A stretch of DNA of 47,378 nt from VGCC01 sp040381195 (GCA_040381195.1 JBEIHR010000004.1:1-47378), one strand, 5' to 3'; counted from the stretch's first letter, positions 1-7,859 are shown. Numbers and translations: made by a program. The notes: a model not told the origin generated them from the sequence alone.

Positions 1-165
1 GCGGTCGATCACCTCGGTGGATGTTCCCGGCGGAAGCATCACGGGGGTGGCACCGGCCTCCTGGAACAGATCGATATACCACCGCGGAAGCACCGGTGCG
101 GTGATATCCCAGAGCCCCCATTTCGCGGGCTCCAGGTAGGTGGTGATGCCGATCAGCGGTGCCAT
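1..165 (-). CDS. PuuD-like gamma-glutamyl amide hydrolase (peptidase C26), N-terminal part, cut by window edge
   Basis: Only the first 55 codons are present; the gene runs off the left edge. It starts at an ATG at 165 and reads MAPLIGITTYLEPAKWGLWD, followed by a PVLPRWYIDLFQEAG segment. This opening (GITTY, a WD motif, then a Y..LF..AG helix) is typical of the PuuD / peptidase C26 class I amidotransferase-like family, which hydrolyses gamma-glutamyl bonds such as that of gamma-glutamyl-GABA in polyamine breakdown. The catalytic Cys and His-Glu lie outside the window. It begins 22 bp after the rlmB stop on the same strand, so it may be the last gene of the cysS-rlmB operon. It could complement the gamma-glutamyl ligases at the other end of the window; that link is inference. 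Confidence 0.75.
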   Translation of the reverse strand, partial: MAPLIGITTYLEPAKWGLWDITAPVLPRWYIDLFQEAGATPVMLPPGTSTEVIDR

Positions 166-187
166 GGGATCAGTGTGTCACCTGCGA

Positions 188-1114
188 CTACGTGCGTGCC
201 TCGTGGATTCGCTGCAGGACGATCGCGGCCGCGACCGAGGCGTTGAGGGACTCCTGCCCCGCGGCCATCGGGATCATGACGCGCCAATCACAGGTCTCCC
301 CCACCAGACGCGAAACTCCCGCCCCCTCGGACCCGATGACCACCACGATGGGATCACGCCACACATCTCGAGGAACATCCGCGATCGCCGTCCCACCGTC
401 GGCATCCAGGGCGACGGCCGTGAACCCACGCTTCTTGAGATCAGTGAGCGCCCGCGTGAGGTTGGTGACCTCGGCGACCGGGACACGCGTCAGGGCACCC
501 GCCGATGCCTTCCATGAAGCAGCCGTGACCGTGACGGAGCGACGACTCGGGACGACGATGCCACCGGCGCCGAAGGCGGCACCGGAGCGTGCGATGGCAC
601 CGAGGTTACGGGTGTCGGTGACCCCGTCGAGGGCGATGAGAAGCGACGCACCCGCCACATCGTCGAGGCCCGCGTAGCGGTAGTCGGGAACGACGAGCAG
701 AAGCCCTTGATGCACTCCGCCGTCGGCGAGGCTGTCCATTTCGGAACGTGGCGCCTCGAGCAGCGGGATCCCGGACGACACCGCGAGCTCGATCGCCTCG
801 CGCACGCGCTCATCGACATCACCCTTCGACTGCACGTACAGGGTGGTAGCAGGAACCCCGGCACGCAGTGCCTCCACCACCGGATTGCGACCGAAGAGAT
901 ACGTACCCGAGCGCTTCGTGCGCGGCGATGCGGTGCGAGCCCGTGACGCCGCTCGCTTGCGTTTCGCCGCGACGTGGTGCGGTCGATCTTCGGCTTTGGG
1001 TGTGGGTCCACGTCCCTCGAGCTTGGCTCGGCGCTGACCCCCGGAACCGACGGTGGCCCCCTTCTTCGAGCCGGGCTTGCGCGTGGCACCGCGACGCTGC
1101 GAGTTACCCGCCAT
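188..1114 (-). CDS. rlmB: 23S rRNA (guanosine-2'-O-)-methyltransferase, SpoU/TrmH family (RlmB-like)
   Basis: 308-aa SPOUT-class methyltransferase that 2'-O-methylates a ribose in 23S rRNA (G2251 in the E. coli RlmB). Residues 1-70 are a Lys/Arg-rich, probably disordered RNA-binding extension common in actinobacterial members. The substrate-binding domain follows with GRNPVVEALRAG. The C-terminal knot domain carries the three SpoU motifs: DTRNLGAIARSGAAFGA (motif 1, with the catalytic N and R), VVVIGSEGAGVSRLV (motif 2) and MIPMAAGQESLNASVAAA (motif 3). It overlaps the end of cysS by 11 bp, so the two are probably translationally coupled. The cysS-rlmB order is widely conserved in actinobacteria. 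Confidence 0.93.
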   Translation of the reverse strand: MAGNSQRRGATRKPGSKKGATVGSGGQRRAKLEGRGPTPKAEDRPHHVAAKRKRAASRARTASPRTKRSGTYLFGRNPVVEALRAGVPATTLYVQSKGDVDERVREAIELAVSSGIPLLEAPRSEMDSLADGGVHQGLLLVVPDYRYAGLDDVAGASLLIALDGVTDTRNLGAIARSGAAFGAGGIVVPSRRSVTVTAASWKASAGALTRVPVAEVTNLTRALTDLKKRGFTAVALDADGGTAIADVPRDVWRDPIVVVIGSEGAGVSRLVGETCDWRVMIPMAAGQESLNASVAAAIVLQRIHEART

Positions 1115-2504
1115 GACGTTCCTTCATCGACCAGCGCGCACCCGAGGGGGTGTCCTCCACCACGATGCCGATCTCCACGAGTCCATCGCGAATCGCATCG
1201 GCCGCAGCGAAGTCCTTGCGGGCACGTGCCTCCTGGCGCTGCTGGATGGCGACCTGCACCAGGGCATCGATGACCGCAGCAGCGTCCTCGTTGTGATGCG
1301 CGGACGCCCAGCGGTCCGACCACGGGTCGAGACCCAGGACATCGAGCATCCCCCGAGTTGCCGATGCGGCGTCCGCGGCCGCGGATACGTCGCCCGCCGC
1401 AAGAGCACTGTTACCTGCGCGCACAGTCTCATGCAGAACTGCCAGAGCCTGGGGAACCGCGAAGTCATCGTCCATCGCAGCATCGAATGCGATGGGTCGC
1501 GCACCGATCGTGATCGCGTCACGACCCGCGGTCTCCGCCGCACGTTCGAGGAATCCCTCAATGCGGCGGTATGAGGAGCCCGCCTCCTTCACGGAGTCAT
1601 CGCTGTACTCCAACATCGAGCGGTAGTGCGCGCTCACCAGGTAGTAGCGAAGTTCCACGGGGCGTATCCGAGTGACCACCTGATCGACAAGAAGGGAGTT
1701 ACCCAGCGACTTGCTCATCTTCTCGCCAGCCGTAGTGACCCATGCATTGTGCAGCCAGTAGCGGGCAAACGCGTCACCGGCAGCCTGCGACTGCGCGATC
1801 TCGTTCTCATGGTGTGGGAAGACCAGGTCGAGCCCACCTCCATGGATGTCGAACTCCGGACCCAGGTACTTCTCGGCCATGGCGGAGCACTCAATGTGCC
1901 ACCCGGGGCGTCCATCACCCCACGGAGTGGACCAGGCGGGCTCACCCGCCTTGGCCCCCTTCCACATCGCGAAGTCGCGCGGATCACGCTTGGCGCGGGC
2001 TTCGGAATCGTCCGCGGCGAGCATGTCGTCGAGTTTCTGCCCACTGAGCGAGCCGTAATTCGTGAACGCCCGGACGTCAAAGTAGACATCGCCGTTCGCG
2101 GCGTAGCCGTAGCCAGTGTCGATGAGGCGTTGCATCAGGGCGACCATCTCCGGGATATGGCCCGTGGCACGCGGCTCATAGGTGGGGGGCAGACACCCGA
2201 GGGTGTCGTAGGCGCGAGTGAACGCGCGCTCGTTACGCATCGCCACCACCCAGTACGGCACATCCTCGTGGCCCGCGTTATGCAGGATCTTGTCGTCGAT
2301 ATCTGTCACGTTGCGCACGAACGTGACGTCGTACCCGCGCGCCATGAACCACCGACGGATCACATCGAAGGCGACTCCACTGCGGATGTGGCCTACATGT
2401 GGGGGCGCCTGCACCGTGGCGCCGCACAGGTAGATGCCCACCTTTCCCGGCTCCCGGGGAACGAAGTCCCGGACAGCGCGAGTGGCGGTGTCGTAGAGGC
2501 GCAT
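1104..2504 (-). CDS. cysS: Cysteinyl-tRNA synthetase
   Basis: 466 aa, normal for CysRS. It charges tRNA-Cys with cysteine in the cytosol. The N-terminal catalytic domain shows the zinc-ligand Cys27 and the HIGH-type motif PPHVGHIRS (about 34-42). IHGGGLDLVFPHHENEIAQS adds zinc and substrate residues, and KMSKSLGNSL is the KMSKS loop. The C-terminal DALR-like domain ends near RWSMKERHGG. The mycothiol ligase MshC is a CysS paralogue, but the full-length C-terminal half and the location beside rlmB fit cysS. The ATG at 2504 has no Shine-Dalgarno; instead TACTGT lies exactly six bases upstream, suggesting a leaderless transcript that starts the cysS-rlmB(-puuD) operon. Confidence 0.95.
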   Translation of the reverse strand: MRLYDTATRAVRDFVPREPGKVGIYLCGATVQAPPHVGHIRSGVAFDVIRRWFMARGYDVTFVRNVTDIDDKILHNAGHEDVPYWVVAMRNERAFTRAYDTLGCLPPTYEPRATGHIPEMVALMQRLIDTGYGYAANGDVYFDVRAFTNYGSLSGQKLDDMLAADDSEARAKRDPRDFAMWKGAKAGEPAWSTPWGDGRPGWHIECSAMAEKYLGPEFDIHGGGLDLVFPHHENEIAQSQAAGDAFARYWLHNAWVTTAGEKMSKSLGNSLLVDQVVTRIRPVELRYYLVSAHYRSMLEYSDDSVKEAGSSYRRIEGFLERAAETAGRDAITIGARPIAFDAAMDDDFAVPQALAVLHETVRAGNSALAAGDVSAAADAASATRGMLDVLGLDPWSDRWASAHHNEDAAAVIDALVQVAIQQRQEARARKDFAAADAIRDGLVEIGIVVEDTPSGARWSMKERHGG

Positions 2505-2510
2505 CCGTGA

Positions 2511-2516
2511 ACAGTA
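2511..2516 (-). promoter_or_regulatory. -10 box of cysS, probable leaderless promoter
   Basis: On the minus strand TACTGT is followed by TCACGG and then the cysS ATG. The six-base gap puts the expected transcription start at or next to the start codon. No convincing -35 is visible. Confidence 0.6.
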
Positions 2517-2524
2517 GCGAGGCG

Positions 2525-2923
2525 TCAGCGCCGGAGCGTGACGACCTTGTCCGGGGTGATGCGTACGACGACGCGGACGTTGTCCGTTCCATCGTCATAG
2601 GCGTAGCGATCCGCACCCGTGTACTCGTGGCAGAGACGATCAATGAGCTCCCGACCACCCTCCTCGGTCATGGTCGCGGTGCCCCGCACCTCGACGTAGG
2701 AGTACGGGTTGTCCTTCGGGTAAACCAAGAGGCTCACGCGGGGATCGCGCTCGATGTTGAGGTGCTTGCGACGCCCCTTCACGGTCGAGACGAGCAGATC
2801 ATCACCGTCGCGCGCCACCCACACGACCGACAGATGGGGACGACCATCCGGGAGGATCGTCGCAATCGTGGCGAATTCCGGTGCGTCGAACCACGCCTTC
2901 ACCGAATCAGGAAGCACGGTCAC
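2525..2923 (-). CDS. PPOX-class (pyridoxamine 5'-phosphate oxidase fold) F420/flavin-dependent protein
   Basis: 132-aa split-barrel protein of the actinobacterial PPOX class, whose members bind F420, FMN or haem. Signature segments are FATIATILPDGRPHLSVVW, a strand and loop near the N-terminus; STVKGRRKHLNIERDPRVSL, the cofactor-phosphate region; and YSYVEVRGTATM. The enzyme is probably cytosolic and reduces or binds an unknown substrate. It starts with GTG one base after the stop of the secreted-protein gene upstream, so the two are likely co-transcribed. The specific cofactor cannot be settled from sequence alone. Confidence 0.82.
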   Translation of the reverse strand: MTVLPDSVKAWFDAPEFATIATILPDGRPHLSVVWVARDGDDLLVSTVKGRRKHLNIERDPRVSLLVYPKDNPYSYVEVRGTATMTEEGGRELIDRLCHEYTGADRYAYDDGTDNVRVVVRITPDKVVTLRR

Positions 2924-2924
2924 G

Positions 2925-3623
2925 TCAGCCCAGCCAGGCGCCGACTGCGTTGAACGCAGTCTGATTGACGGCCTTCTTCTGGGGCGCCGTGATGTTCAAC
3001 TGCGATCCGGAGAAGAACGTCGTGCTGATGATCACGTCGTTGACCAGGGTGTAGACCGTGTAGTTGTCCGAGCTGTAGCGGCTTTCCGCATTTGAAATGA
3101 CACTTTCATAGTTCACGTTGATGAAGACCGATGGAACACCCACCACGGTCACACGCGGCACGGAACCCGTGGTGGTCAACTGGCCCCACTGTTGGACCAC
3201 CGGTGCGCCGTTCTCGTCAGTCCAGTTATCCGAACCACTCGCGGGTCCTGCACACTCCTTCGCGGCCTTGGACAATTTCTCGAAAGCCGTGATCGCCTTG
3301 GTGCTCGTCGAGTACTGCTGGACCGAGACCGTGATGCTCGGTCGCTTTCCGTTCGGGGCGTTGTAATCGATGGAGTAACGATTCACTCCCCCGGGGTAGT
3401 TGACGTCCTTGTCATTCTTTCGGCAGAGAAATGATCCGCCATCCGGACCGGCACTGAAATAACCCTTGGACTTCACCGACAGGGGCTTCGCCAGATCTTG
3501 AGGCGTGATCATGTGACCCGCAGCGTAGGCATACTCCTTCGGGTCGTAGGCGGACGCCGGTGCCGCGGTGGCGGCGACCAGCATGAGCGCGGCTGCGGAC
3601 GTGGCAAGTGCGGTGCGGATCAT
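2925..3623 (-). CDS. Secreted protein of unknown function
   Basis: 232 aa beginning MIRTALATSAAALMLVAATA, a signal peptide with a predicted cleavage after APASA (about residue 25). The mature part has two cysteines (in SFLCRKN and AAKECAGP) that could form a disulphide, followed by strand-rich sequence (VPRVTVVGVPSVFINVNY). The general pattern loosely resembles the extracellular PknH/LpqQ-type sensor domain of actinobacteria, but I do not recognise the family with certainty. I chose the ATG at 3623 because GGGAGAG precedes it and it gives a clean signal peptide. It lies 28 bp after ispF and one base before the PPOX gene. Confidence 0.75.
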   Translation of the reverse strand: MIRTALATSAAALMLVAATAAPASAYDPKEYAYAAGHMITPQDLAKPLSVKSKGYFSAGPDGGSFLCRKNDKDVNYPGGVNRYSIDYNAPNGKRPSITVSVQQYSTSTKAITAFEKLSKAAKECAGPASGSDNWTDENGAPVVQQWGQLTTTGSVPRVTVVGVPSVFINVNYESVISNAESRYSSDNYTVYTLVNDVIISTTFFSGSQLNITAPQKKAVNQTAFNAVGAWLG

Positions 3624-3651
3624 GGTCTCTCCCTTGTGATGTGGGACAAGC

Positions 3652-4128
3652 CTACGTCGTGACCAGTGCGACAGCGATCGACGCGATGCCCTCACCGCGT
3701 CCCGTGAGACCGAGTCCATCGGTGGTGGTCCCACTGATGGTCACCGGTGCCCCGAGCGCCGCGGACATGACGTCCTGTGCCTCCTGGCGGCGCGAGCCGA
3801 TCCGCGGGGAATTGCCGATGATCTGAACGCTGACATTGCCGATGGTGAAGCCCGCTTCATGGACGAGGTGGGCGACATGGGCCATCAGGCTGATGCCGGA
3901 TGCGTCCTGCCATGCGGGATCGGACGTACCGAACACGGAGCCGAGATCACCGAGACCCGCAGCGGAGAGCACGGCGTCGCAGGCAGCGTGCGCTGCCACG
4001 TCCGCATCGGAGTGACCGAGGAGGCCACGCTCACCAGGCCAATGCACACCGGCGAGCCAAAGGTCGCGGCCGTCGGCGAACGCGTGCACGTCCGTGCCCA
4101 CACCGACACGAACGTCACCCGAGGGCAC
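3652..4128 (-). CDS. ispF: 2-C-methyl-D-erythritol 2,4-cyclodiphosphate synthase
   Basis: 158 aa. It catalyses the CMP-releasing cyclisation step of the MEP isoprenoid pathway and normally works as a trimer. The zinc ligands appear in GVGTDVHAF (Asp13, His15) and in LLGHSDADV, and the C-terminal TTTDGLGLTGRGEGI region is diagnostic. The GTG start at 4128 (MPSGDVRVGVG) follows a GGAG five bases upstream and gives the usual family length. It overlaps the last 14 bases of ispD, so translation is probably coupled. Here ispD and ispF are separate proteins, unlike the IspDF fusions of some bacteria. Confidence 0.94.
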   Translation of the reverse strand: MPSGDVRVGVGTDVHAFADGRDLWLAGVHWPGERGLLGHSDADVAAHAACDAVLSAAGLGDLGSVFGTSDPAWQDASGISLMAHVAHLVHEAGFTIGNVSVQIIGNSPRIGSRRQEAQDVMSAALGAPVTISGTTTDGLGLTGRGEGIASIAVALVTT

Positions 4129-4822
4129 CGAGACTCCTTCGTTTAGACAGGATCGCCTCGGCGACCACGACATCGAAGGGACGCGTGACCTTCAGTGCCT
4201 CCTCATGTCCCGGCACGACATGCACCGTGATCCCAAGTGCTTCGACCATTCCCGCATCGTCGGTGATGCCTTCGTCATCGGCGATGGCATGGGCACGCTG
4301 AAGGATCTCGCGACGGAACCCCTGCGGTGTCTGGATCGCTCGCAGCGATGATCGATCAAGTGTGGCGACGACGTCATCATTGCCATCGACGCTCTTGACG
4401 GTGTCCGTCATCGGCAGTGCGGGCACGACGGCATCGTGACCGGATCGCACGGCAGAGACAACCGATGCGACAACTTCCTCGGGGACGAGGGGACGCGCCG
4501 CGTCGTGGACGAGGACGACGTCGATGTCATCGGGCAGGTTGATGAGGGCCCGAGCAACCGACTCGACACGGGTGTCGCCTCCGGCGACGACGTGCACCTC
4601 GGACGCGAACTCCTGCTGCCCGAGGAGGGCTGTGACCTCGTCGAGGTTGTCCGCAGGCGCCGCGACGATCACGATGCTCACTGCGGGGCAGGAAGAGATC
4701 GCCTTCACCGCGTGGACGAGCATCGGAATACCTCCGATGTCGCGAAGTGCCTTCGGCGCTCCGGGACCGAGGCGCTCACCACGGCCTGCGGCGGGGATCA
4801 GCGCCGCCGTGCGCCCACCCAT
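4115..4822 (-). CDS. ispD: 2-C-methyl-D-erythritol 4-phosphate cytidylyltransferase
   Basis: 235 aa. It transfers CMP from CTP to methylerythritol phosphate in the MEP pathway. The nucleotidyltransferase signature is LIPAAGRGERLGPGAPKAL at the N-terminus, and VLVHDAARPLVPEEVV is the second diagnostic motif. It starts at ATG 4822, two bases after the carD stop, and overlaps ispF. The carD-ispD-ispF-cysS-rlmB order matches other actinobacteria. Confidence 0.95.
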   Translation of the reverse strand: MGGRTAALIPAAGRGERLGPGAPKALRDIGGIPMLVHAVKAISSCPAVSIVIVAAPADNLDEVTALLGQQEFASEVHVVAGGDTRVESVARALINLPDDIDVVLVHDAARPLVPEEVVASVVSAVRSGHDAVVPALPMTDTVKSVDGNDDVVATLDRSSLRAIQTPQGFRREILQRAHAIADDEGITDDAGMVEALGITVHVVPGHEEALKVTRPFDVVVAEAILSKRRSLGALG

Positions 4823-4824
4823 GA

Positions 4825-5307
4825 CTAAGAAGCGAGGACCTCGTCGAGGATGGCTTCCGCCTTACCCTCGTCGGTCTTCTCCGCGAGAGCCAGCTCGCTG
4901 ACCAGGATCTGCCGTGCCTTCGCGAGCATGCGCTTCTCACCTGCCGAGAGTCCGCGCTCACGCTCCCTACGCCACAGATCTCTTACGACCTCGGCGACCT
5001 TGATTACGTCACCTGAAGCGAGCTTCTCGAGATTCGCCTTGTACCGGCGGGACCAGTTGGTGGGCTCTTCCGTGTACGGCTGGCGCAGCACGTTAAAGAC
5101 GCGGTCGAGGCCCTCGGCGTTCACGACATCGCGCACTCCCACGAGGTCCACGTTGTCCGCAGGGACCCGCACCGTGAGATCACCCTGGGCTACGCGAAGG
5201 ACGAGATACTCGCGATCCTCACCCTTGATCTTGCGCATCTCCACCGCTTCGATGACAGCGGCTCCGTGGTGCGGATAGACGACAGTGTCGCCAACATTGA
5301 ACGCCAT
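4825..5307 (-). CDS. carD: CarD-family RNA polymerase-binding transcription regulator
   Basis: 160 aa. CarD binds the RNA polymerase beta subunit and stabilises open promoter complexes, notably at rRNA promoters. The N-terminal Tudor-like RNAP-interaction domain (about 1-60) starts FNVGDTVVYPHHGAAVIEAV. The helical DNA-binding domain holds TNWSRRYKANLEKLASGD with Trp85, the residue known to wedge into the upstream edge of the bubble in mycobacterial CarD. The ATG at 5307 has an AAAGGA Shine-Dalgarno and a TAGAAT -10 about 30 bases upstream. It is the promoter-proximal gene of the carD-ispD-ispF operon. Confidence 0.95.
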   Translation of the reverse strand: MAFNVGDTVVYPHHGAAVIEAVEMRKIKGEDREYLVLRVAQGDLTVRVPADNVDLVGVRDVVNAEGLDRVFNVLRQPYTEEPTNWSRRYKANLEKLASGDVIKVAEVVRDLWRRERERGLSAGEKRMLAKARQILVSELALAEKTDEGKAEAILDEVLAS

Positions 5308-5403
5308 GTACGGGGGGTCCTTTCCGGGCTGATGATTCTAACACGGGCCCGGGGAGCCCCTTCCCGGCCATGTGCGTGATCGAGCTTCACGCAGACGGGC
5401 CGC

Positions 5404-5409
5404 TAATGT
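5404..5409 (+). promoter_or_regulatory. -10 box of the LpqE-like gene, probable leaderless promoter
   Basis: TAATGT is followed by GGTCAT and then the GTG start at 5416. The start codon has no Shine-Dalgarno. The same hexamer and spacing occur before the 33-aa membrane protein at 16528. Confidence 0.6.
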
Positions 5410-5415
5410 GGTCAT

Positions 5416-5907
5416 GTGATCCGTACGCGCACCGCAGCCATCGCACTTCTCGCATCCCTCTCTCTCGCCGGATGCTTCAACGGCCCCAACGCCACAACCA
5501 CTATGCAGGCCGGCCAGTCGACCGGTAACGGAGTTCAGGCACAGGCCGGGCCACTCCGTGTCGAGAACGCCACGTTGGTCACGGGTCCCGAAGGCAGCAG
5601 AAGTGCGACCCTGATGATGCGCATTGTGAATCAAGGGACGGAATCGGATCGCCTCCTCGCCGCCACCATCGACGGAGTCCGCGCCTCCATCACAGGTGAT
5701 GCAGTTGAGTTACCCCCCGGTGCTTCCATTTCGTTCGCGTATGAATCGGATCTGTGGGTGAATTCCTATGAGTTCGACGCAGAGCCGAGCGCATTCGTCG
5801 ATGTCACGCTGGTGTTCGAGAAGTCCGGCGACACCGCACTTCAGGTGCTGTCGGTGCCACCGTTGAGTTTCTACGAGGGCATCGCGCCGAATCCCCCGGC
5901 GGCCTAG
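5416..5907 (+). CDS. LpqE-like lipoprotein
   Basis: 163 aa. The N-terminus MIRTRTAAIALLASLSLAGC is a lipoprotein signal with the lipobox LAGC, so Cys20 should be lipidated and the protein membrane-anchored outside the cell. The mature domain (about 45-150) is a beta-sandwich-like sequence, with LRVENATLVTGPEGSRSATL and VELPPGASISFAYE, similar to PCuAC-type copper chaperones but with no clear Met/His copper motif. M. tuberculosis LpqE (Rv3584) is also encoded divergently beside carD, which supports this name. The GTG start at 5416 fits the signal peptide and a leaderless promoter. The gene converges on regX3, with a 4-bp overlap of stop codons. Confidence 0.75.
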   Translation: MIRTRTAAIALLASLSLAGCFNGPNATTTMQAGQSTGNGVQAQAGPLRVENATLVTGPEGSRSATLMMRIVNQGTESDRLLAATIDGVRASITGDAVELPPGASISFAYESDLWVNSYEFDAEPSAFVDVTLVFEKSGDTALQVLSVPPLSFYEGIAPNPPAA

Positions 5908-6584
5908 GCCTCGTACTTGTAGCCAAGCCCTCGCACGGTGAGCAGGTGCACGGGGTTCGAGGGGTCCTCTTCCACCTTCGCGCGCAGCCGCTTGATGTGG
6001 ACGTCGAGGGTCTTGGTGTCTCCGACGTAGTCCGAGCCCCATACGCGATCGATGAGTTGCCCGCGGGTTAACACACGCCCCGAATTGCGCACCAGGATTT
6101 CCAGTAGATCGAATTCCTTCAGTGGCATCGCGACCTGCGTGCCGCGCACCGTGACGACGTGGCGCTCGATGTCCATGCGCACCGGCCCCGACTCCACTGC
6201 GGGAGGAACCATGTCCTCCACCTCACCGTGGCGGCGCAACACCGCACGCACCCGCGCGAGGAGTTCGCGCGAGGAGAAAGGCTTGGTGACGTAGTCGTCA
6301 GCACCGAGTTCCAGCCCTACGACCTTGTCCACCTCACCGTCCTTCGCGGTGAGCATGATGATCGGAACGGTTGAGTGCGTGCGGATCTGCCGGCAGACCT
6401 CGGTTCCCGCGAGTCCAGGGAGCATCAGATCCAGGAGAACGAGATCCGCACCGTGCTTGTCGAATGTGGCGAGCGCTTCGTTCCCATCAGAGGCGACGAG
6501 AACCTCGTAGCCCTCACGCCGCAACATGAAGGACAGGGCGTCGGAGAACGACTCCTCGTCCTCCACCACCAGGACTCTGGTCAC
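5904..6584 (-). CDS. regX3: Phosphate-responsive OmpR-type response regulator (RegX3/PhoP)
   Basis: 226 aa. The receiver domain (1-120) has the acidic pair in VVEDEE, phosphoacceptor Asp52 in LLDLMLPG, Thr79 and Lys101 (TKPF). The winged-helix DNA-binding domain (about 130-226) contains LKEFDLLEILVRNSGRVLTR and TLDVHIKRLRAKVEEDP. It is the likely regulator of the phosphate regulon. The GTG start at 6584 overlaps the senX3 stop by 4 bp (GTGA), so the two are coupled. The order phoU / senX3-regX3 (phoR-phoP) is classic for actinobacteria. Its probable target site is the repeat array at 7776-7819. Confidence 0.92.
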   Translation of the reverse strand: MTRVLVVEDEESFSDALSFMLRREGYEVLVASDGNEALATFDKHGADLVLLDLMLPGLAGTEVCRQIRTHSTVPIIMLTAKDGEVDKVVGLELGADDYVTKPFSSRELLARVRAVLRRHGEVEDMVPPAVESGPVRMDIERHVVTVRGTQVAMPLKEFDLLEILVRNSGRVLTRGQLIDRVWGSDYVGDTKTLDVHIKRLRAKVEEDPSNPVHLLTVRGLGYKYEA

Positions 6585-7714
6585 AGTGCCCGACCACCCT
6601 CGGGTGCAATGACCATGTCGATCGGCAGGGCACGCACCTCTCCCGTGGTCGTGACACCAGATTCGTAGGCCGGGAGGCGGAGGGTGAAGGTCGAGCCGGT
6701 CCCCACCTCGGACCACACCGTGCACTCGCCACCGTGGTTCTGGCACACGTGTTTGACGATAGCCAGACCAAGGCCGGTGCCGCCGGTGATTCGGGACCGC
6801 GCCGGATCAACGCGGTAGAAGCGCTCGAAGATGCGATCGAGGTCATGTGCGGGAATACCCTGACCCTGGTCCTTCACGGAAATCTCGACGATACCGCCCT
6901 CACGGCGAGCAAAAATCGACACGCGAGTGTGTTCTGGTGAGTACGAAATCGCGTTCACCAGGAGATTGCGCAGCGCGGTCAGCAACTGACTCCGATCGCC
7001 ATAGACGGCGACACCGGTGGGATCGCCGCAGATGACCTCGATGTCATGCGCGGTGGCGTGAACGCGCACCTCCTCCATCGCGCGGGCAATAAGTTCGTCT
7101 ACATCAACGACTTCTCCCCGGATGAGCGGGTCATCGGACTGAAGGCGCGATAGATCAATGACGTCTTGGATGAGCTCGGTCAACCGCGTTGCCTCCACCT
7201 GCATTCGCTCAGCGAAGTGACGGACCTGGTCCACGTCGTCCGAACTCGTCATGATGGCCTCGGCCAGGAGCGACATTGCGCCGACCGGGGTCTTGAGTTC
7301 GTGGCTCACATTCGCGACGAAATCCCGGCGCACAGCCTCCACGCGCCGGTCCTCCGCGAGGTCGTCGATCAGGACGAGAATCGCACCTGTTCCCAGCGGC
7401 GCTACCCGGGCACGCAACTCCAACAACTCGCGACCGAGCGGTGGTCGACGGACACGCATCTCCTGTTCACGTGCATTGCCGTCGTCGGCCACCTGGTGCA
7501 CCAAAGCGAGGATGTTCGGAATGGCGACAGTCCCCTTGCTGACGAGTCCCAGGGCCGTTGCGCGGGTGCTGGCTCGCAGGACGGCACCATCCGGGGCGAC
7601 CACCAGCGATGCAGAGGGGAGGATCGAGAGGACCCGGACCACCTCGTCCGGGACGGAGGGGCGACCTGGAAAGCGCGATGCGCTCACTTCACCCGGACGA
7701 CGCCGTGCTGCCAC
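6581..7714 (-). CDS. senX3: Sensor histidine kinase SenX3/PhoR-like, lacking membrane helices
   Basis: 377 aa with the GTG start at 7714. A PAS-like domain (about 25-120) is followed by HisKA with DFVANVSHELKTPVGAMSLL (phosphoacceptor His138). The HATPase domain has an N-box (LRNLLVNAISYSPEH), VKDQGQGIP, FERFYRVD and GTGLGLAIVKHV. It should phosphorylate RegX3 in response to phosphate status, with PhoU. Oddly, the N-terminus (VAARRRPGEVSASRFPGRPS) has no transmembrane segment, whereas mycobacterial SenX3 has two. I chose 7714 because TATCCT lies exactly six bases upstream, as at other leaderless starts here; an upstream GTG at 7756 would add 14 residues but no helix. Confidence 0.88.
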   Translation of the reverse strand: MAARRRPGEVSASRFPGRPSVPDEVVRVLSILPSASLVVAPDGAVLRASTRATALGLVSKGTVAIPNILALVHQVADDGNAREQEMRVRRPPLGRELLELRARVAPLGTGAILVLIDDLAEDRRVEAVRRDFVANVSHELKTPVGAMSLLAEAIMTSSDDVDQVRHFAERMQVEATRLTELIQDVIDLSRLQSDDPLIRGEVVDVDELIARAMEEVRVHATAHDIEVICGDPTGVAVYGDRSQLLTALRNLLVNAISYSPEHTRVSIFARREGGIVEISVKDQGQGIPAHDLDRIFERFYRVDPARSRITGGTGLGLAIVKHVCQNHGGECTVWSEVGTGSTFTLRLPAYESGVTTTGEVRALPIDMVIAPEGGRAL

Positions 7715-7720
7715 GTGATC

Positions 7721-7726
7721 AGGATA
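7721..7726 (-). promoter_or_regulatory. -10 box of senX3, probable leaderless promoter
   Basis: On the minus strand TATCCT is followed by GATCAC and then GTG at 7714. This supports the shorter senX3 start. Confidence 0.55.
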
Positions 7727-7775
7727 GGTGGGTCGCGACGTGGCCCCCTGCCCCACGAGGACGCCGCGCGGTCAA

Positions 7776-7819
7776 GTTCCACGAGGGTTCATCGAGTGTG
7801 CACGGATCGTTCACATCGG
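7776..7819. promoter_or_regulatory. PHO-box-like array: four tandem 11-bp repeats
   Basis: Four units in exact 11-bp register lie in the senX3/phoU divergent spacer: GTTCCACGAGG (7776-7786), GTTCATCGAGT (7787-7797), GTGCACGGATC (7798-7808) and GTTCACATCGG (7809-7819). Streptomyces PhoP and mycobacterial RegX3 are known to bind direct repeats of about 11 bp with a GTTCA core. The array ends about a dozen bases upstream of the expected -35 of phoU, an activator position, and lies upstream of the senX3 promoter on the other strand. Confidence 0.7.
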
Positions 7820-7853
7820 CCCCGCTAACGCCGGCAATATCTGCGTGGGCACC

Positions 7854-7859
7854 TACGCT
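7854..7859 (+). promoter_or_regulatory. -10 box of phoU
   Basis: TACGCT lies 16 bases upstream of the phoU ATG, leaving room for a short leader with the strong Shine-Dalgarno AGGAGG at 7867-7872. The PHO-box-like repeats end about 34 bases upstream. Confidence 0.45.

Noticed and set aside
1626..2510. Long open frame on the plus strand opposite cysS (about 290 codons)
   Set aside because: It is antisense to the fully recognisable cysS gene, has no family motifs, and is the kind of frame high G+C codon use produces on the opposite strand.
3624..3734. 37-residue N-terminal extension of the secreted protein
   Set aside because: It would bury the signal peptide behind an Arg-rich segment; the ATG at 3623 has a good Shine-Dalgarno and gives a normal signal sequence.
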